Shown in pieces: positions 1 through 4,318 of a stretch of 8,994 bases of DNA. Made by a program: the position numbers and the translations under genes. The notes under the pieces are model-generated. The model made no database searches, was not told the origin of the DNA, and saw only the letters and a list, made by a program, of their open reading frames with translations. How positions within the stretch are numbered: position 1 is the stretch's first letter; every line of letters begins with the position of its first letter. Origin of the DNA: an uncultured Oscillospiraceae bacterium (GTDB taxonomy: Bacteria; Bacillota; Clostridia; Oscillospirales; Oscillospiraceae); contig CAJUOA010000116.1 in assembly GCA_910587785.1 (NCBI GenBank), positions 1-8,994 on the forward strand, given 5' to 3'.

Positions 1-1
1 T

Positions 2-55
2 TATTATAGAAGCACAAAGTCCAGTGTTTCCAAGGCTAAAACGGTCAAGGTGTAG
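2..55 (+). CDS. Possible C-terminal tail of a rightward gene entering from the left edge
   Basis: One rightward frame is open from the left edge and ends at a TAG at 53-55. It would give a 17-residue lysine/serine-rich tail (YYRSTKSSVSKAKTVKV). The stop lies inside the 5' arm of the terminator at 49-93, as is common for the last gene of a rightward transcript. The stretch is too short to assign a family and could be chance. The terminator, whose T-run is on the plus strand, is the main reason to suspect a gene here. Confidence 0.25.
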   Translation, partial: YYRSTKSSVSKAKTVKV

Positions 56-93
56 GAGTAGTCAAGAAGTAAACGACTCTCCTACACCTTTTT
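49..93 (+). terminator. Intrinsic terminator, probably shared by converging transcripts
   Basis: GGTGTAGGAG (49-58) pairs perfectly with CTCCTACACC (79-88). AGTC (60-63) and GACT (75-78) extend the stem past a single bulged T, leaving an 11-nt A-rich loop. Five T residues follow (89-93), so the plus-strand orientation is the stronger one. It lies 16 nt beyond the stop of the leftward 95-aa gene. On the minus strand the downstream sequence is only weakly T-rich, so leftward termination is possible but less certain. Confidence 0.85.
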
Positions 94-109
94 CCGCTCT
101 CAATTACTG

Positions 110-397
110 CTAAATCCCTACCGGTTCGCCGACGGTCAGTTCAACAGTATGCACTTCAGCCGACTCCGTCTGTTTCACCGCAGGCCGAAGCTTCTCGATG
201 GTCTGTCCCCTGTCGTTACACAGGTACGCCACCTCACTTAGACCGAGAACCACATCTGAATCCGCGCCTTTGAAGCGGACGGCAACACAGGACATCTGAG
301 CGTCCTCGTCGAAGTACACGCTGGCACTCTCGATGTTGTCGTAGTAGTTCCAACAATCAGAACTTCCTCGGTCATGGGTTAATGTCTTGAGAATCAT
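110..397 (-). CDS. 95-aa protein of unknown function, last gene of leftward cluster
   Basis: I do not recognise this protein with certainty. It has no signal peptide or membrane segment. The middle (residues 16-70) reads as alternating beta strands with aromatic residues (CWNYYD, SVYFDED, VAVRFKGA), followed by SEVAYLCNDRGQTIEKL. This resembles small uncharacterised proteins found in Clostridia phages, but I can give no function. The ATG at 397-395 is preceded by a GAGGAAG ribosome binding site about 5 nt upstream, which supports this start. It lies 36 nt downstream of the holin-like gene and is followed by a strong hairpin terminator, so it is probably the final cistron of the leftward operon. 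Confidence 0.7.
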   Translation of the reverse strand: MILKTLTHDRGSSDCWNYYDNIESASVYFDEDAQMSCVAVRFKGADSDVVLGLSEVAYLCNDRGQTIEKLRPAVKQTESAEVHTVELTVGEPVGI

Positions 398-433
398 GCT
401 AACTTCCTCACTTTCTGTTTAACTGAATTTAGT

Positions 434-739
434 TTACTGCTTGCCCGCCTTGCCGATGGCCTCCATGAGCTTGTCATAACCGAACATGGCTGCATACGAA
501 ACCATAAAGCCCATAACGACTGCGGCGGCCACCATATACCACACCACGGCGATGGCATTGATCTGACAATAAGCGAAGAATGTCACCAGTGTAAGTATCA
601 TGGAGACAACAACTGCCAGGACATTCGTCGGCAGCCGATCCCAGGTCAACTTCTTCAGCACCTGGACCACAATGTTGGTCAGTACCACCAACACACCGAT
701 GATGCTGACGACCATGGACCAGTTCAGAGCACTTTCCAT
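434..739 (-). CDS. Holin-like small membrane protein, three predicted helices
   Basis: The 101-residue protein is almost entirely hydrophobic. Three membrane-spanning stretches are visible at about residues 8-28, 38-57 and 62-84, separated by short polar turns (KKLTWDRLPTN and CQINA), with a basic tail (GKAGKQ). Size and topology fit small phage holins or holin-like proteins that permeabilise the membrane at lysis. That role is inferred from topology and the phage-type neighbourhood, not from a diagnostic motif. The ribosome binding site AAGGAGG precedes the ATG at a good distance. The gene follows the Tad1/Acb2-like gene after only a 17-nt gap and looks cotranscribed with it. A different membrane role is possible, since no endolysin gene is in the window. 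Confidence 0.75.
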   Translation of the reverse strand: MESALNWSMVVSIIGVLVVLTNIVVQVLKKLTWDRLPTNVLAVVVSMILTLVTFFAYCQINAIAVVWYMVAAAVVMGFMVSYAAMFGYDKLMEAIGKAGKQ

Positions 740-744
740 TTTGA

Positions 745-759
745 TTCCTCCTTGTGTTA
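745..759 (-). repeat. Repeated stop/RBS linker, copy 1
   Basis: Read leftward, TAACACAAGGAGGAA holds the stop codon of the Tad1/Acb2-like gene and the ribosome binding site of the holin-like gene. An identical 15-mer occupies the equivalent junction at 1134-1148. Confidence 0.8.
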
Positions 760-1128
760 CTTCTCGATCGTGCCCAGCACGTTACGTTCCGCCCGATCCT
801 CAGCCCGGCAATTTAGCCACATCAAGGCTTCCTCGATGTGAGTCAAGGCGCAGGCATTTTCCCGGCAGCTGAACGGCCCAGCCTGAAAAGCACGCAACTG
901 GTCACGTACAATTTCCAGCAGGTCCGCATTACAGACGCCCTTCCGCGCCTCAGGGTCCTTACGGGGCCCGCACTGGAAACAAATACGGACACCGTCTCCA
1001 TCACTCTCCGGCAGACTGCTGCCGAACGACACCACATAATCATGATGTGCGCCACCAGGTCCGGGCTCCCCGTCTCTGTAAACGGTGTTCAGATTGTTTC
1101 TCTTCTGAATTGTGTTCAACTTTTCCAT
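757..1128 (-). CDS. Probable Tad1/Acb2-type cyclic-nucleotide sponge (anti-defence)
   Basis: The 123-aa protein has the layout I associate with phage proteins annotated as Acb2/Tad1 domain. A short beta-rich N-terminal part contains GPGGAHHDYVV (23-33) and VRICFQCGP (47-55). A helical hairpin follows, with ADLLEIVRDQLRAFQAGPF (68-86) and CRENACALTHIEEALMWL (88-105). The C-terminal RENxxALTxxEEAxMWL pattern is the strongest marker. Characterised members bind signalling nucleotides: Tad1 sequesters the Thoeris signal gcADPR, and Acb2 sequesters CBASS cyclic oligonucleotides. Which ligand this one binds cannot be told from sequence. The N-terminal part favours the Tad1-like form over the shorter Acb2. 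The start has AAGGAGGA about 8 nt upstream. Neighbours are membrane/lysis-type genes, consistent with prophage DNA. Confidence 0.72.
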   Translation of the reverse strand: MEKLNTIQKRNNLNTVYRDGEPGPGGAHHDYVVSFGSSLPESDGDGVRICFQCGPRKDPEARKGVCNADLLEIVRDQLRAFQAGPFSCRENACALTHIEEALMWLNCRAEDRAERNVLGTIEK

Positions 1129-1133
1129 AACTT

Positions 1134-1148
1134 TTCCTCCTTGTGTTA
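1134..1148 (-). repeat. Repeated stop/RBS linker, copy 2
   Basis: This is the same 15-mer TAACACAAGGAGGAA as at 745-759. It holds the stop codon of the 103-aa membrane protein gene and the ribosome binding site of the Tad1/Acb2-like gene. Identical linkers flanking a gene make it behave like an exchangeable cassette. Confidence 0.8.
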
Positions 1149-1457
1149 TCCAACCCCATCAGACTGGGTGGAGCCGTGTTTATCCGGCCATGAATTATTC
1201 TTACTGAGGTTTTCGACACCGGATTTGATGGCGTACACCAGAACCACGCCGATAATTTCAGTAAGTGCCACCTGAGACAAACTCTCGGCGATCTGTTCCT
1301 TACCCATCCATGCGAGGATGTAGCTGCACCACACCCAGGCGATTCCATTGATATCCCCTGCTGCAAGGATGTGTTCTACGAGACGGCCCGTAAGTTCTTT
1401 TGGCTCCTTAACAAAGTTCGAGACTGATTTGGCATCTTCCGCAGAAAATACATCCAC
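1146..1457 (-). CDS. Small membrane protein, first gene of leftward cluster; 5' end uncertain
   Basis: The 103-aa protein has a soluble N-terminal third, a moderately hydrophobic segment at about 38-52 (GIAWVWCSYILAWMG), a clear membrane helix at about 66-79 (LTEIIGVVLVYAIKSG), then ENLSKNNSWPDKHG and a polar tail. The TEIIGVVLVYxxKSGxEN pattern resembles small phage membrane proteins, but I cannot name a family. The annotated start is a GTG at 1457-1455 without a properly spaced ribosome binding site. The frame stays open upstream to about 1493 with no better start codon. This suggests that the original 5' end may have been lost at a recombination junction, since the start lies inside the 19-bp near-repeat at 1449-1467. 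The downstream gene follows after a 17-nt linker. Confidence 0.6.
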   Translation of the reverse strand: MDVFSAEDAKSVSNFVKEPKELTGRLVEHILAAGDINGIAWVWCSYILAWMGKEQIAESLSQVALTEIIGVVLVYAIKSGVENLSKNNSWPDKHGSTQSDGVG

Positions 1458-1467
1458 CTTTATGGAA
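1449..1467 (+). repeat. Near-repeat upstream of small membrane gene, copy 1
   Basis: TACATCCACCTTTATGGAA matches TACAATGACCTTTATGGAA at 1754-1772 in 16 of 19 positions, including the last 12 bases ACCTTTATGGAA. In both places it is followed by an AGGAG-type ribosome binding site and a rightward ATG. It is either a shared promoter/leader segment or a recombination seam. Confidence 0.7.
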
Positions 1468-1495
1468 GACCCAATATTAGAAAGGAGTTTGACTT

Positions 1496-1672
1496 ATGAA
1501 CCGTCGTTTTAACTGGATGGACAAGCCTGTCACCTGGGGAGGTTACTTTAAGCTGTGCGGCATTTGCACTGTGGTCGGAACGGCCATCGCTGCGATTGAG
1601 CTCATCGTGTTTATGGAGCCCGCCTGGTGGAAGGCTACAAAGAACTTTGTGAGAAGACTATTCGACAGATGA
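1496..1672 (+). CDS. 58-aa single-helix membrane protein
   Basis: This short gene encodes 58 residues starting MNRRFNWMDKPVTWGGYFKL and ending at TGA 1670-1672. A membrane helix spans about residues 20-41 (LCGICTVVGTAIAAIELIVF), followed by EPAWWKATKNFVRRLFDR, a basic amphipathic tail. AAAGGAG at 1481-1487 sits 8 nt before the ATG, which is an ideal ribosome binding site. An intrinsic terminator follows within about 25 nt, so it may be a single-gene transcript. The NWMDKPVTWGGYFKLCGI start resembles small membrane proteins seen on Clostridia mobile elements. Function is unknown, with holin-like, toxin-like or signalling roles all open. It lies only 38 nt from the divergent GTG of the leftward cluster. 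Confidence 0.7.
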   Translation: MNRRFNWMDKPVTWGGYFKLCGICTVVGTAIAAIELIVFMEPAWWKATKNFVRRLFDR

Positions 1673-1694
1673 ACTATCGGCATATAGGTCGGCC

Positions 1695-1735
1695 AAGAGG
1701 GAGGTTGTGGAAACACGGCCTCTTCTCTTTTTTAT
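1695..1735 (+). terminator. Intrinsic terminator after the 58-aa gene
   Basis: GAGGTTGTG (1701-1709) and CACGGCCTC (1714-1722) form a nine-pair stem, including two G-T wobbles, around a GAAA tetraloop. AAGAG (1695-1699) pairs with CTCTT (1725-1729) below a small internal loop. The T-run continues to 1733. Orientation and placement fit termination of the rightward 58-aa gene. Confidence 0.85.
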
Positions 1736-1758
1736 ATTTTTGCTCGCACAATTTACAA
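1731..1758 (-). promoter_or_regulatory. Candidate leftward promoter
   Basis: Read on the minus strand, TTGTAA (1758-1753) and TATAAA (1736-1731) are separated by 16 nt, close to a sigma-A promoter. It would drive leftward transcription towards the four-gene cluster, which lacks room for its own promoter in the 38-nt gap before the 58-aa gene. The transcript would be antisense to that gene. The same bases hold a rightward TACAAT (1754-1759) that could be a -10 for the sigma/HTH/DUF3825 operon, with only a poor -35. Neither assignment is secure. Confidence 0.3.
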
Positions 1759-1772
1759 TGACCTTTATGGAA
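1754..1772 (+). repeat. Near-repeat upstream of chimeric sigma gene, copy 2
   Basis: TACAATGACCTTTATGGAA, the partner of the copy at 1449-1467. It runs directly into the AAAGGAGG ribosome binding site of the gene starting at 1787 and overlaps the candidate -10 TACAAT. Confidence 0.7.
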
Positions 1773-1786
1773 AGGAGGTTCGATTT

Positions 1787-2218
1787 ATGACTTACAAGCA
1801 AATTGAGGCCAGCAGAGAATTGCGGCTTTGGATCGGGCAGGTAATCGTACCGGCTGTCAGCGTGACGGCGGTAGTGCTTGCTAATCCTGACGTGAGAAAT
1901 GCGGCTACTGGTGAGGTGTCAGTGGAATATCTCATCGGTTTGCTCTCATCCGAAGACGTATATGCGTCAGAGCAGTTTGTCCTCGATGTGGACGGACTAC
2001 CCTGCGTGTTGGAGAATGAGCTTTTATATAATGCACTGCTATCCTTGCCTGACAGTGAACGGAAGGTTATACTCTATGACTTTTGGCATGACTGGAAGGA
2101 TAAGGAAATCTCAAAGAAACTGGAGGTCACGGTGCGCACGGTGTATAACCTCCGTCAGCGTGCGTTTAAGAAAATCCGTACATATTATGAGCTACATGGG
2201 CAAGGGCGAGACCCCTAA
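1787..2218 (+). CDS. Chimeric protein: membrane-protein-like N-terminus fused to Tn916 ORF7-like sigma region 4
   Basis: The 143-aa protein falls into two unlike parts. Residues 1-40 (MTYKQIEASRELRLWIGQVI, then VPAVSVTAVVLANPDVRNA) resemble the start of a small membrane protein family on Clostridia mobile elements. Residues 43-135 resemble the C-terminal two thirds of Tn916 ORF7-type sigma-like regulators: VSVEYLIGLLSSEDVYAS (44-61), then a region-4 helix-turn-helix (78-132) with LLSLPDSERKVILYDFW and the recognition part VTVRTVYNLRQRAFKKI (114-130). The usual ORF7 N-terminal helices are missing. Such proteins normally direct RNA polymerase to element genes. AAAGGAGG at 1771-1778, 8 nt before the ATG, supports the start. 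The stop overlaps the next gene. Fusion is my inference; expression and DNA binding of the chimera are unknown. Confidence 0.75.
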   Translation: MTYKQIEASRELRLWIGQVIVPAVSVTAVVLANPDVRNAATGEVSVEYLIGLLSSEDVYASEQFVLDVDGLPCVLENELLYNALLSLPDSERKVILYDFWHDWKDKEISKKLEVTVRTVYNLRQRAFKKIRTYYELHGQGRDP

Positions 2219-2435
2219 GTTGAACTATGCCCTAATCAAAAGGGCCGTCTGCGGAGATGAGGCTGCTCTGGAGATGATTCTCCAGCACTTCGATGCATAT
2301 ATCAATACTGTTTCTACAGTGGAAAAAACTATCTTCTCCGGGGAGATCATCAAAGAAGTAGACGAGGATATGAAAATCCAAATTCAGATGCACCTTGTGA
2401 AAGTAATCCAAGAAAAATGGAGTGAATTGATATGA
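2187..2435 (+). CDS. HTH_16-type helix-turn-helix regulator (Tn916 ORF8-like)
   Basis: The 82-aa product (MSYMGKGETPKLNYALIKRA then VCGDEAALEMILQHFDAYIN) matches the HTH_16 domain pattern: Y-x-L-I-x-x-A-x-x-G-D-x-x-A-x-x-x-I-L-x-H-(F/Y)-x-x-Y-I. A charged middle (EVDEDMKIQIQ) precedes a terminal helix (HLVKVIQEKW). On conjugative elements this family usually follows the ORF7-like sigma gene, exactly as here, and is thought to act with it in transcription control. The ATG at 2187 lies inside the sigma gene, which ends at 2218, so translation is probably coupled. There is no strong ribosome binding site, and the ATG at 2196 is an alternative. Its own stop overlaps the next start as ATGA at 2432-2435. 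The gene appears intact. Confidence 0.8.
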   Translation: MSYMGKGETPKLNYALIKRAVCGDEAALEMILQHFDAYINTVSTVEKTIFSGEIIKEVDEDMKIQIQMHLVKVIQEKWSELI

Positions 2436-3247
2436 CAATGCTGCCCGACCTATTCTCTTTTGCTTATGTGCCGAACTGGTACATACAGTTGGACGAGCTG
2501 GCTGCGCTGGCTCTCCCGGAGCCTTGGCGGTTTCGGGACCCGGCCTATTCTACCAAAAATCCAGATAATCCAATTTTAGAGCGATACATCCATTCTATTT
2601 TCAAAAAACAAGTTATCGACTACAATACGGCAAAGCGGCGGGAGGAACCGGCTACGGACTACCTCCATGTTGAGAACGAATTCGTGTGTTTCCACACCGG
2701 CCTCTATACCCGACACTACAAAGCCATCTATGGCTGCTTTGACCGGAACAAGCGGAAGGACAGTATGCTGGACTGGTACTTCCGGGGCTTTGCGGATGAG
2801 CTGGCTCCCTGTCTGAAATATGTGAACCCGCTCCCCCGAAAGCCTCGCTATGATATGGCGCAGTATGGCGTCAACTACAACCCGGAGTGGCCGATACGGG
2901 TCAACGTCGATCACATCCTGGGCGACGCGGAGAACTTCTCCCGCCTGCCCGACTCCGTCCGAGACGCGAAGAACCTGCCCCTGCTATTAGAAACGGCAGT
3001 AGAACTGGCGCGCCGGTGGGCGGTGGTGGAACCGAACATCGTAGTCCCCCAAGGCTACCAGGGCCGGGTGCAGTACCTCCTGCCGGTCTGTCTGACAGAT
3101 ATGGAGAATCCTGACCTTGCCATGACGCTCACCGTCATGGATGGGTACTATCTGGGGAACACCTGTCTCACCCTGGAGATGGCGTACCTCAACGCACGGC
3201 TGCTGGCGAGGCCAGCGGCGGCATGGCTGACTGATCTGGTCATGTAA
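2432..3247 (+). CDS. DUF3825 domain protein, stand-alone
   Basis: The 271-aa protein reads as a nearly complete DUF3825 domain from end to end: LFSFAYVPNW (7-16), LALPEPWRF (26-34), NPILERYI (46-53), VCFHTGLYT (85-93), WYFRGF (115-120), IRVNVDHILGDAENFSRLP (155-173), a lysine-poor LLPVCL (216-221) and GYYLGNTCLTLEMAYLNARL (238-257). The biochemical role of the domain is not established. I recall it mostly as the C-terminal part of larger proteins that also carry nucleic-acid-binding or NYN/OST-HTH-type domains, so RNA metabolism is a possible link. Here it stands alone. No membrane segment or signal peptide is visible. It overlaps the HTH_16 gene by 4 nt (ATGA), with GGAG about 9 nt upstream, so it is cotranslated with the regulator genes. 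Confidence 0.85.
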   Translation: MTMLPDLFSFAYVPNWYIQLDELAALALPEPWRFRDPAYSTKNPDNPILERYIHSIFKKQVIDYNTAKRREEPATDYLHVENEFVCFHTGLYTRHYKAIYGCFDRNKRKDSMLDWYFRGFADELAPCLKYVNPLPRKPRYDMAQYGVNYNPEWPIRVNVDHILGDAENFSRLPDSVRDAKNLPLLLETAVELARRWAVVEPNIVVPQGYQGRVQYLLPVCLTDMENPDLAMTLTVMDGYYLGNTCLTLEMAYLNARLLARPAAAWLTDLVM

Positions 3248-3281
3248 ATACACGAGCGCATGGCGGGTCCCTATTCCTTTC

Positions 3282-3300
3282 CCTGCCGGACAGCGGCAGG
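3282..3300 (+). promoter_or_regulatory. Hairpin abutting the ribosome binding site of the zinc-ribbon gene
   Basis: CCTGCCG (3282-3288) and CGGCAGG (3294-3300) form a perfect 7-bp stem with the loop GACAG. It ends 2 nt before GGAAGGAG (3303-3310). There is no T-run, so it is not a terminator. A translational or mRNA-stability role is inferred. Confidence 0.55.
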
Positions 3301-3315
3301 CCGGAAGGAGCAGAT

Positions 3316-3597
3316 ATGCGGATGCGCAGGAAAAAGGAGGCGCAGAATCATGATTTGAAGGCGCAGCGGCAAATCCTGCTCTGTCCAGGCTGTGGACAGC
3401 GGCTGCTGGATTCATCGCTGGGCATAAAGTCTCGGCTGTTCACCCCGGTCAAGGGCCGGAAACCTGACTACTATGTGAAATGCAGGCACTGCGGCGTAGA
3501 AGTCGGGGTGACAAAACTGAACAATACTGATCCGCTCCGAGCCTGCGGGCCGGGGGCTGACCGGGAATCCCGCCACGGTAATACGGCAATCCCATAA
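3316..3597 (+). CDS. Small zinc-ribbon protein
   Basis: The 93-aa protein has a basic N-terminus (MRMRRKKEAQNHDLKAQRQ), then a classic zinc-ribbon: LLCPGCGQRL with Cys23 and Cys26, and YVKCRHCGVEV with Cys56 and Cys59. The four cysteines would bind one zinc ion. The 29-residue spacer (LDSSLGIKSRLFTPVKGRKP and neighbours) contains several basic residues, compatible with nucleic-acid contact. The tail after residue 70 is polar and looks unstructured. The ribosome binding site GGAAGGAG lies 5 nt before the ATG. It is a typical mobile-element accessory protein. A role in transcription or translation control is possible but not shown. It follows the DUF3825 gene by 68 nt and may be cotranscribed with it. 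Confidence 0.75.
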   Translation: MRMRRKKEAQNHDLKAQRQILLCPGCGQRLLDSSLGIKSRLFTPVKGRKPDYYVKCRHCGVEVGVTKLNNTDPLRACGPGADRESRHGNTAIP

Positions 3598-3747
3598 AGG
3601 AATGTATATGGGACAGGGAAACGGATGGCTAAACCGGGACAAGGATCAACACTCGTTTGTTTGAGCATGATGCACGGAGGGGCGGTTTCATTCCATAACG
3701 TGATCTAACCTCCACGATACCATCTGAAACAGGATGGAGACGACATT
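3598..3747 (+). other. Non-coding structured leader with only mini-ORFs
   Basis: No convincing gene is seen in the 248 nt between the zinc-ribbon and sigma genes. Two mini-ORFs occur: one at 3603-3665 (20 codons, AAAGGA just upstream, starting MYMGQGNGWLNRDKDQ) and one at 3625-3708 (27 codons). A small hairpin pairs CCATC (3720-3724) with GATGG (3733-3737). The segment leads directly into the strong terminator at 3748-3794, so it may be a regulated leader or the remains of a broken gene. Confidence 0.4.
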
Positions 3748-3794
3748 GAGCCTGGCAAGCGGCACTTTTGTGCTGCTTGTCAGGCTCTTTTTTT
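3748..3794 (+). terminator. Strong intrinsic terminator upstream of the replication operon
   Basis: Two 18-nt arms (3748-3765 and 3770-3787) pair without mismatch, including two G-T wobbles, around a TTTT loop. The outer part is GAGCCTG/CAGGCTC, and seven T residues follow (3788-3794). It separates the zinc-ribbon/leader segment from the sigma-like gene starting at 3846. No good promoter is visible in the 51 nt after it, so read-through or antitermination may be how the operon is switched on. Confidence 0.9.
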
Positions 3795-3810
3795 GTTTGC
3801 AGCGGTGGAG

Positions 3811-3828
3811 GTGCCGCTTGCCGGACTC
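3811..3828 (+). repeat. Second copy of the terminator 3' arm, next to a ribosome binding site
   Basis: GTGCCGCTTGCCGGACTC matches the terminator arm GTGCTGCTTGTCAGGCTC (3770-3787) at 14 of 18 positions, and all four differences are transitions. The two T-to-C changes turn wobbles into Watson-Crick pairs, so its first 12 bases are a perfect complement of 3754-3765. It ends 2 nt before the ribosome binding site AAAGGAG (3831-3837). Confidence 0.75.
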
Positions 3829-3845
3829 CAAAAGGAGAACGGCAA

Positions 3846-4244
3846 ATGAAAATCGAGTACAAATTCGTCACTGGCGCGGTCGAGGTGGAAGTCTCCAATG
3901 AATGGGGGACCCTCCTGGTTGATATGGACCGTCAGGAGTACAACAACGACCACAAGGAGACCCGCAGACACATCAGTTTGGATGCCTGTCAGTATGAGGG
4001 AGCCACATTTGCCACTGAGGACTTTGGCTTTGACGCTGTGCTGGACAGGGACGAAGCCAAGAAACTGGTGGCGGCGGCGCTGCCCCGGCTGACTGAAGCC
4101 CAGTGCCATCTTATCCACGCTCTGTATTTTGAGGGTGTTCCGCCGAAGGTCTATGCCAAGCAACAGGGCATCTCTGACGCGGCGGTGTCCAAGATGAAAA
4201 CCGCCGCGCTGAAAAAGATGAAAAAGATTTTGCAGACTGGTTAA
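3846..4244 (+). CDS. Phage/ICE sigma-70-like regulator (region 4 helix-turn-helix)
   Basis: The 132-aa protein starts MKIEYKFVTGAVEVEVSNEW, a beta-rich N-terminus common to small sigma-like proteins of Clostridia mobile elements. It continues through RRHISLDACQYEGATF (40-55) to a sigma region 4 domain: ALPRLTEAQCHLIHALYFEG (78-97), VPPKVYAKQQGISDAAVSKM (98-117) and ALKKMKKILQ (121-130). It probably recruits RNA polymerase to element promoters. The frame stays open back to 3768, but that extension would lie inside the terminator. The ATG at 3846, 8 nt after AAAGGAG, is the right start. It is the first gene of the replication operon and the second sigma-like gene in the window, unlike the one at 1787 in its N-terminus. 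Confidence 0.82.
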   Translation: MKIEYKFVTGAVEVEVSNEWGTLLVDMDRQEYNNDHKETRRHISLDACQYEGATFATEDFGFDAVLDRDEAKKLVAAALPRLTEAQCHLIHALYFEGVPPKVYAKQQGISDAAVSKMKTAALKKMKKILQTG

Positions 4245-4272
4245 TTCGCTCCCATTCCCGTGGCCGTATTTT

Positions 4273-4300
4273 GAAGGGCCGCTTTACCAACTTGCCCTTC
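4273..4300 (+). promoter_or_regulatory. Hairpin abutting the ribosome binding site of the 66-aa gene
   Basis: GAAGGGC (4273-4279) pairs perfectly with GCCCTTC (4294-4300) around a 14-nt loop. The stem ends 2 nt before AAAGGA (4303-4308), and there is no T-run. Placement mirrors the hairpin at 3282-3300. Confidence 0.5.
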
Positions 4301-4318
4301 AGAAAGGACGGAATAACC

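Noticed and set aside
838..1275. Rightward ORF of 145 codons across the leftward cluster
   Set aside because: It spans two leftward genes and their linker, has no ribosome binding site, and its protein has no recognisable domain. The leftward genes have good sites and coherent proteins.
1767..1790. Seven-codon leader peptide MERRFDL overlapping the chimeric sigma start as ATGA
   Set aside because: It contains the ribosome binding site of the real gene and has none of its own. It is probably chance.
1899..2186. Upstream extension of the HTH_16 frame to 178 codons
   Set aside because: The extension overlaps the sigma-like gene in another frame and its residues look random. The HTH_16 domain starts just after the ATG at 2187.
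3768..3845. Upstream ATG extending the second sigma-like gene by 26 codons
   Set aside because: It starts in the loop of a strong terminator and encodes no domain-like sequence. The ATG at 3846 has an ideal ribosome binding site.
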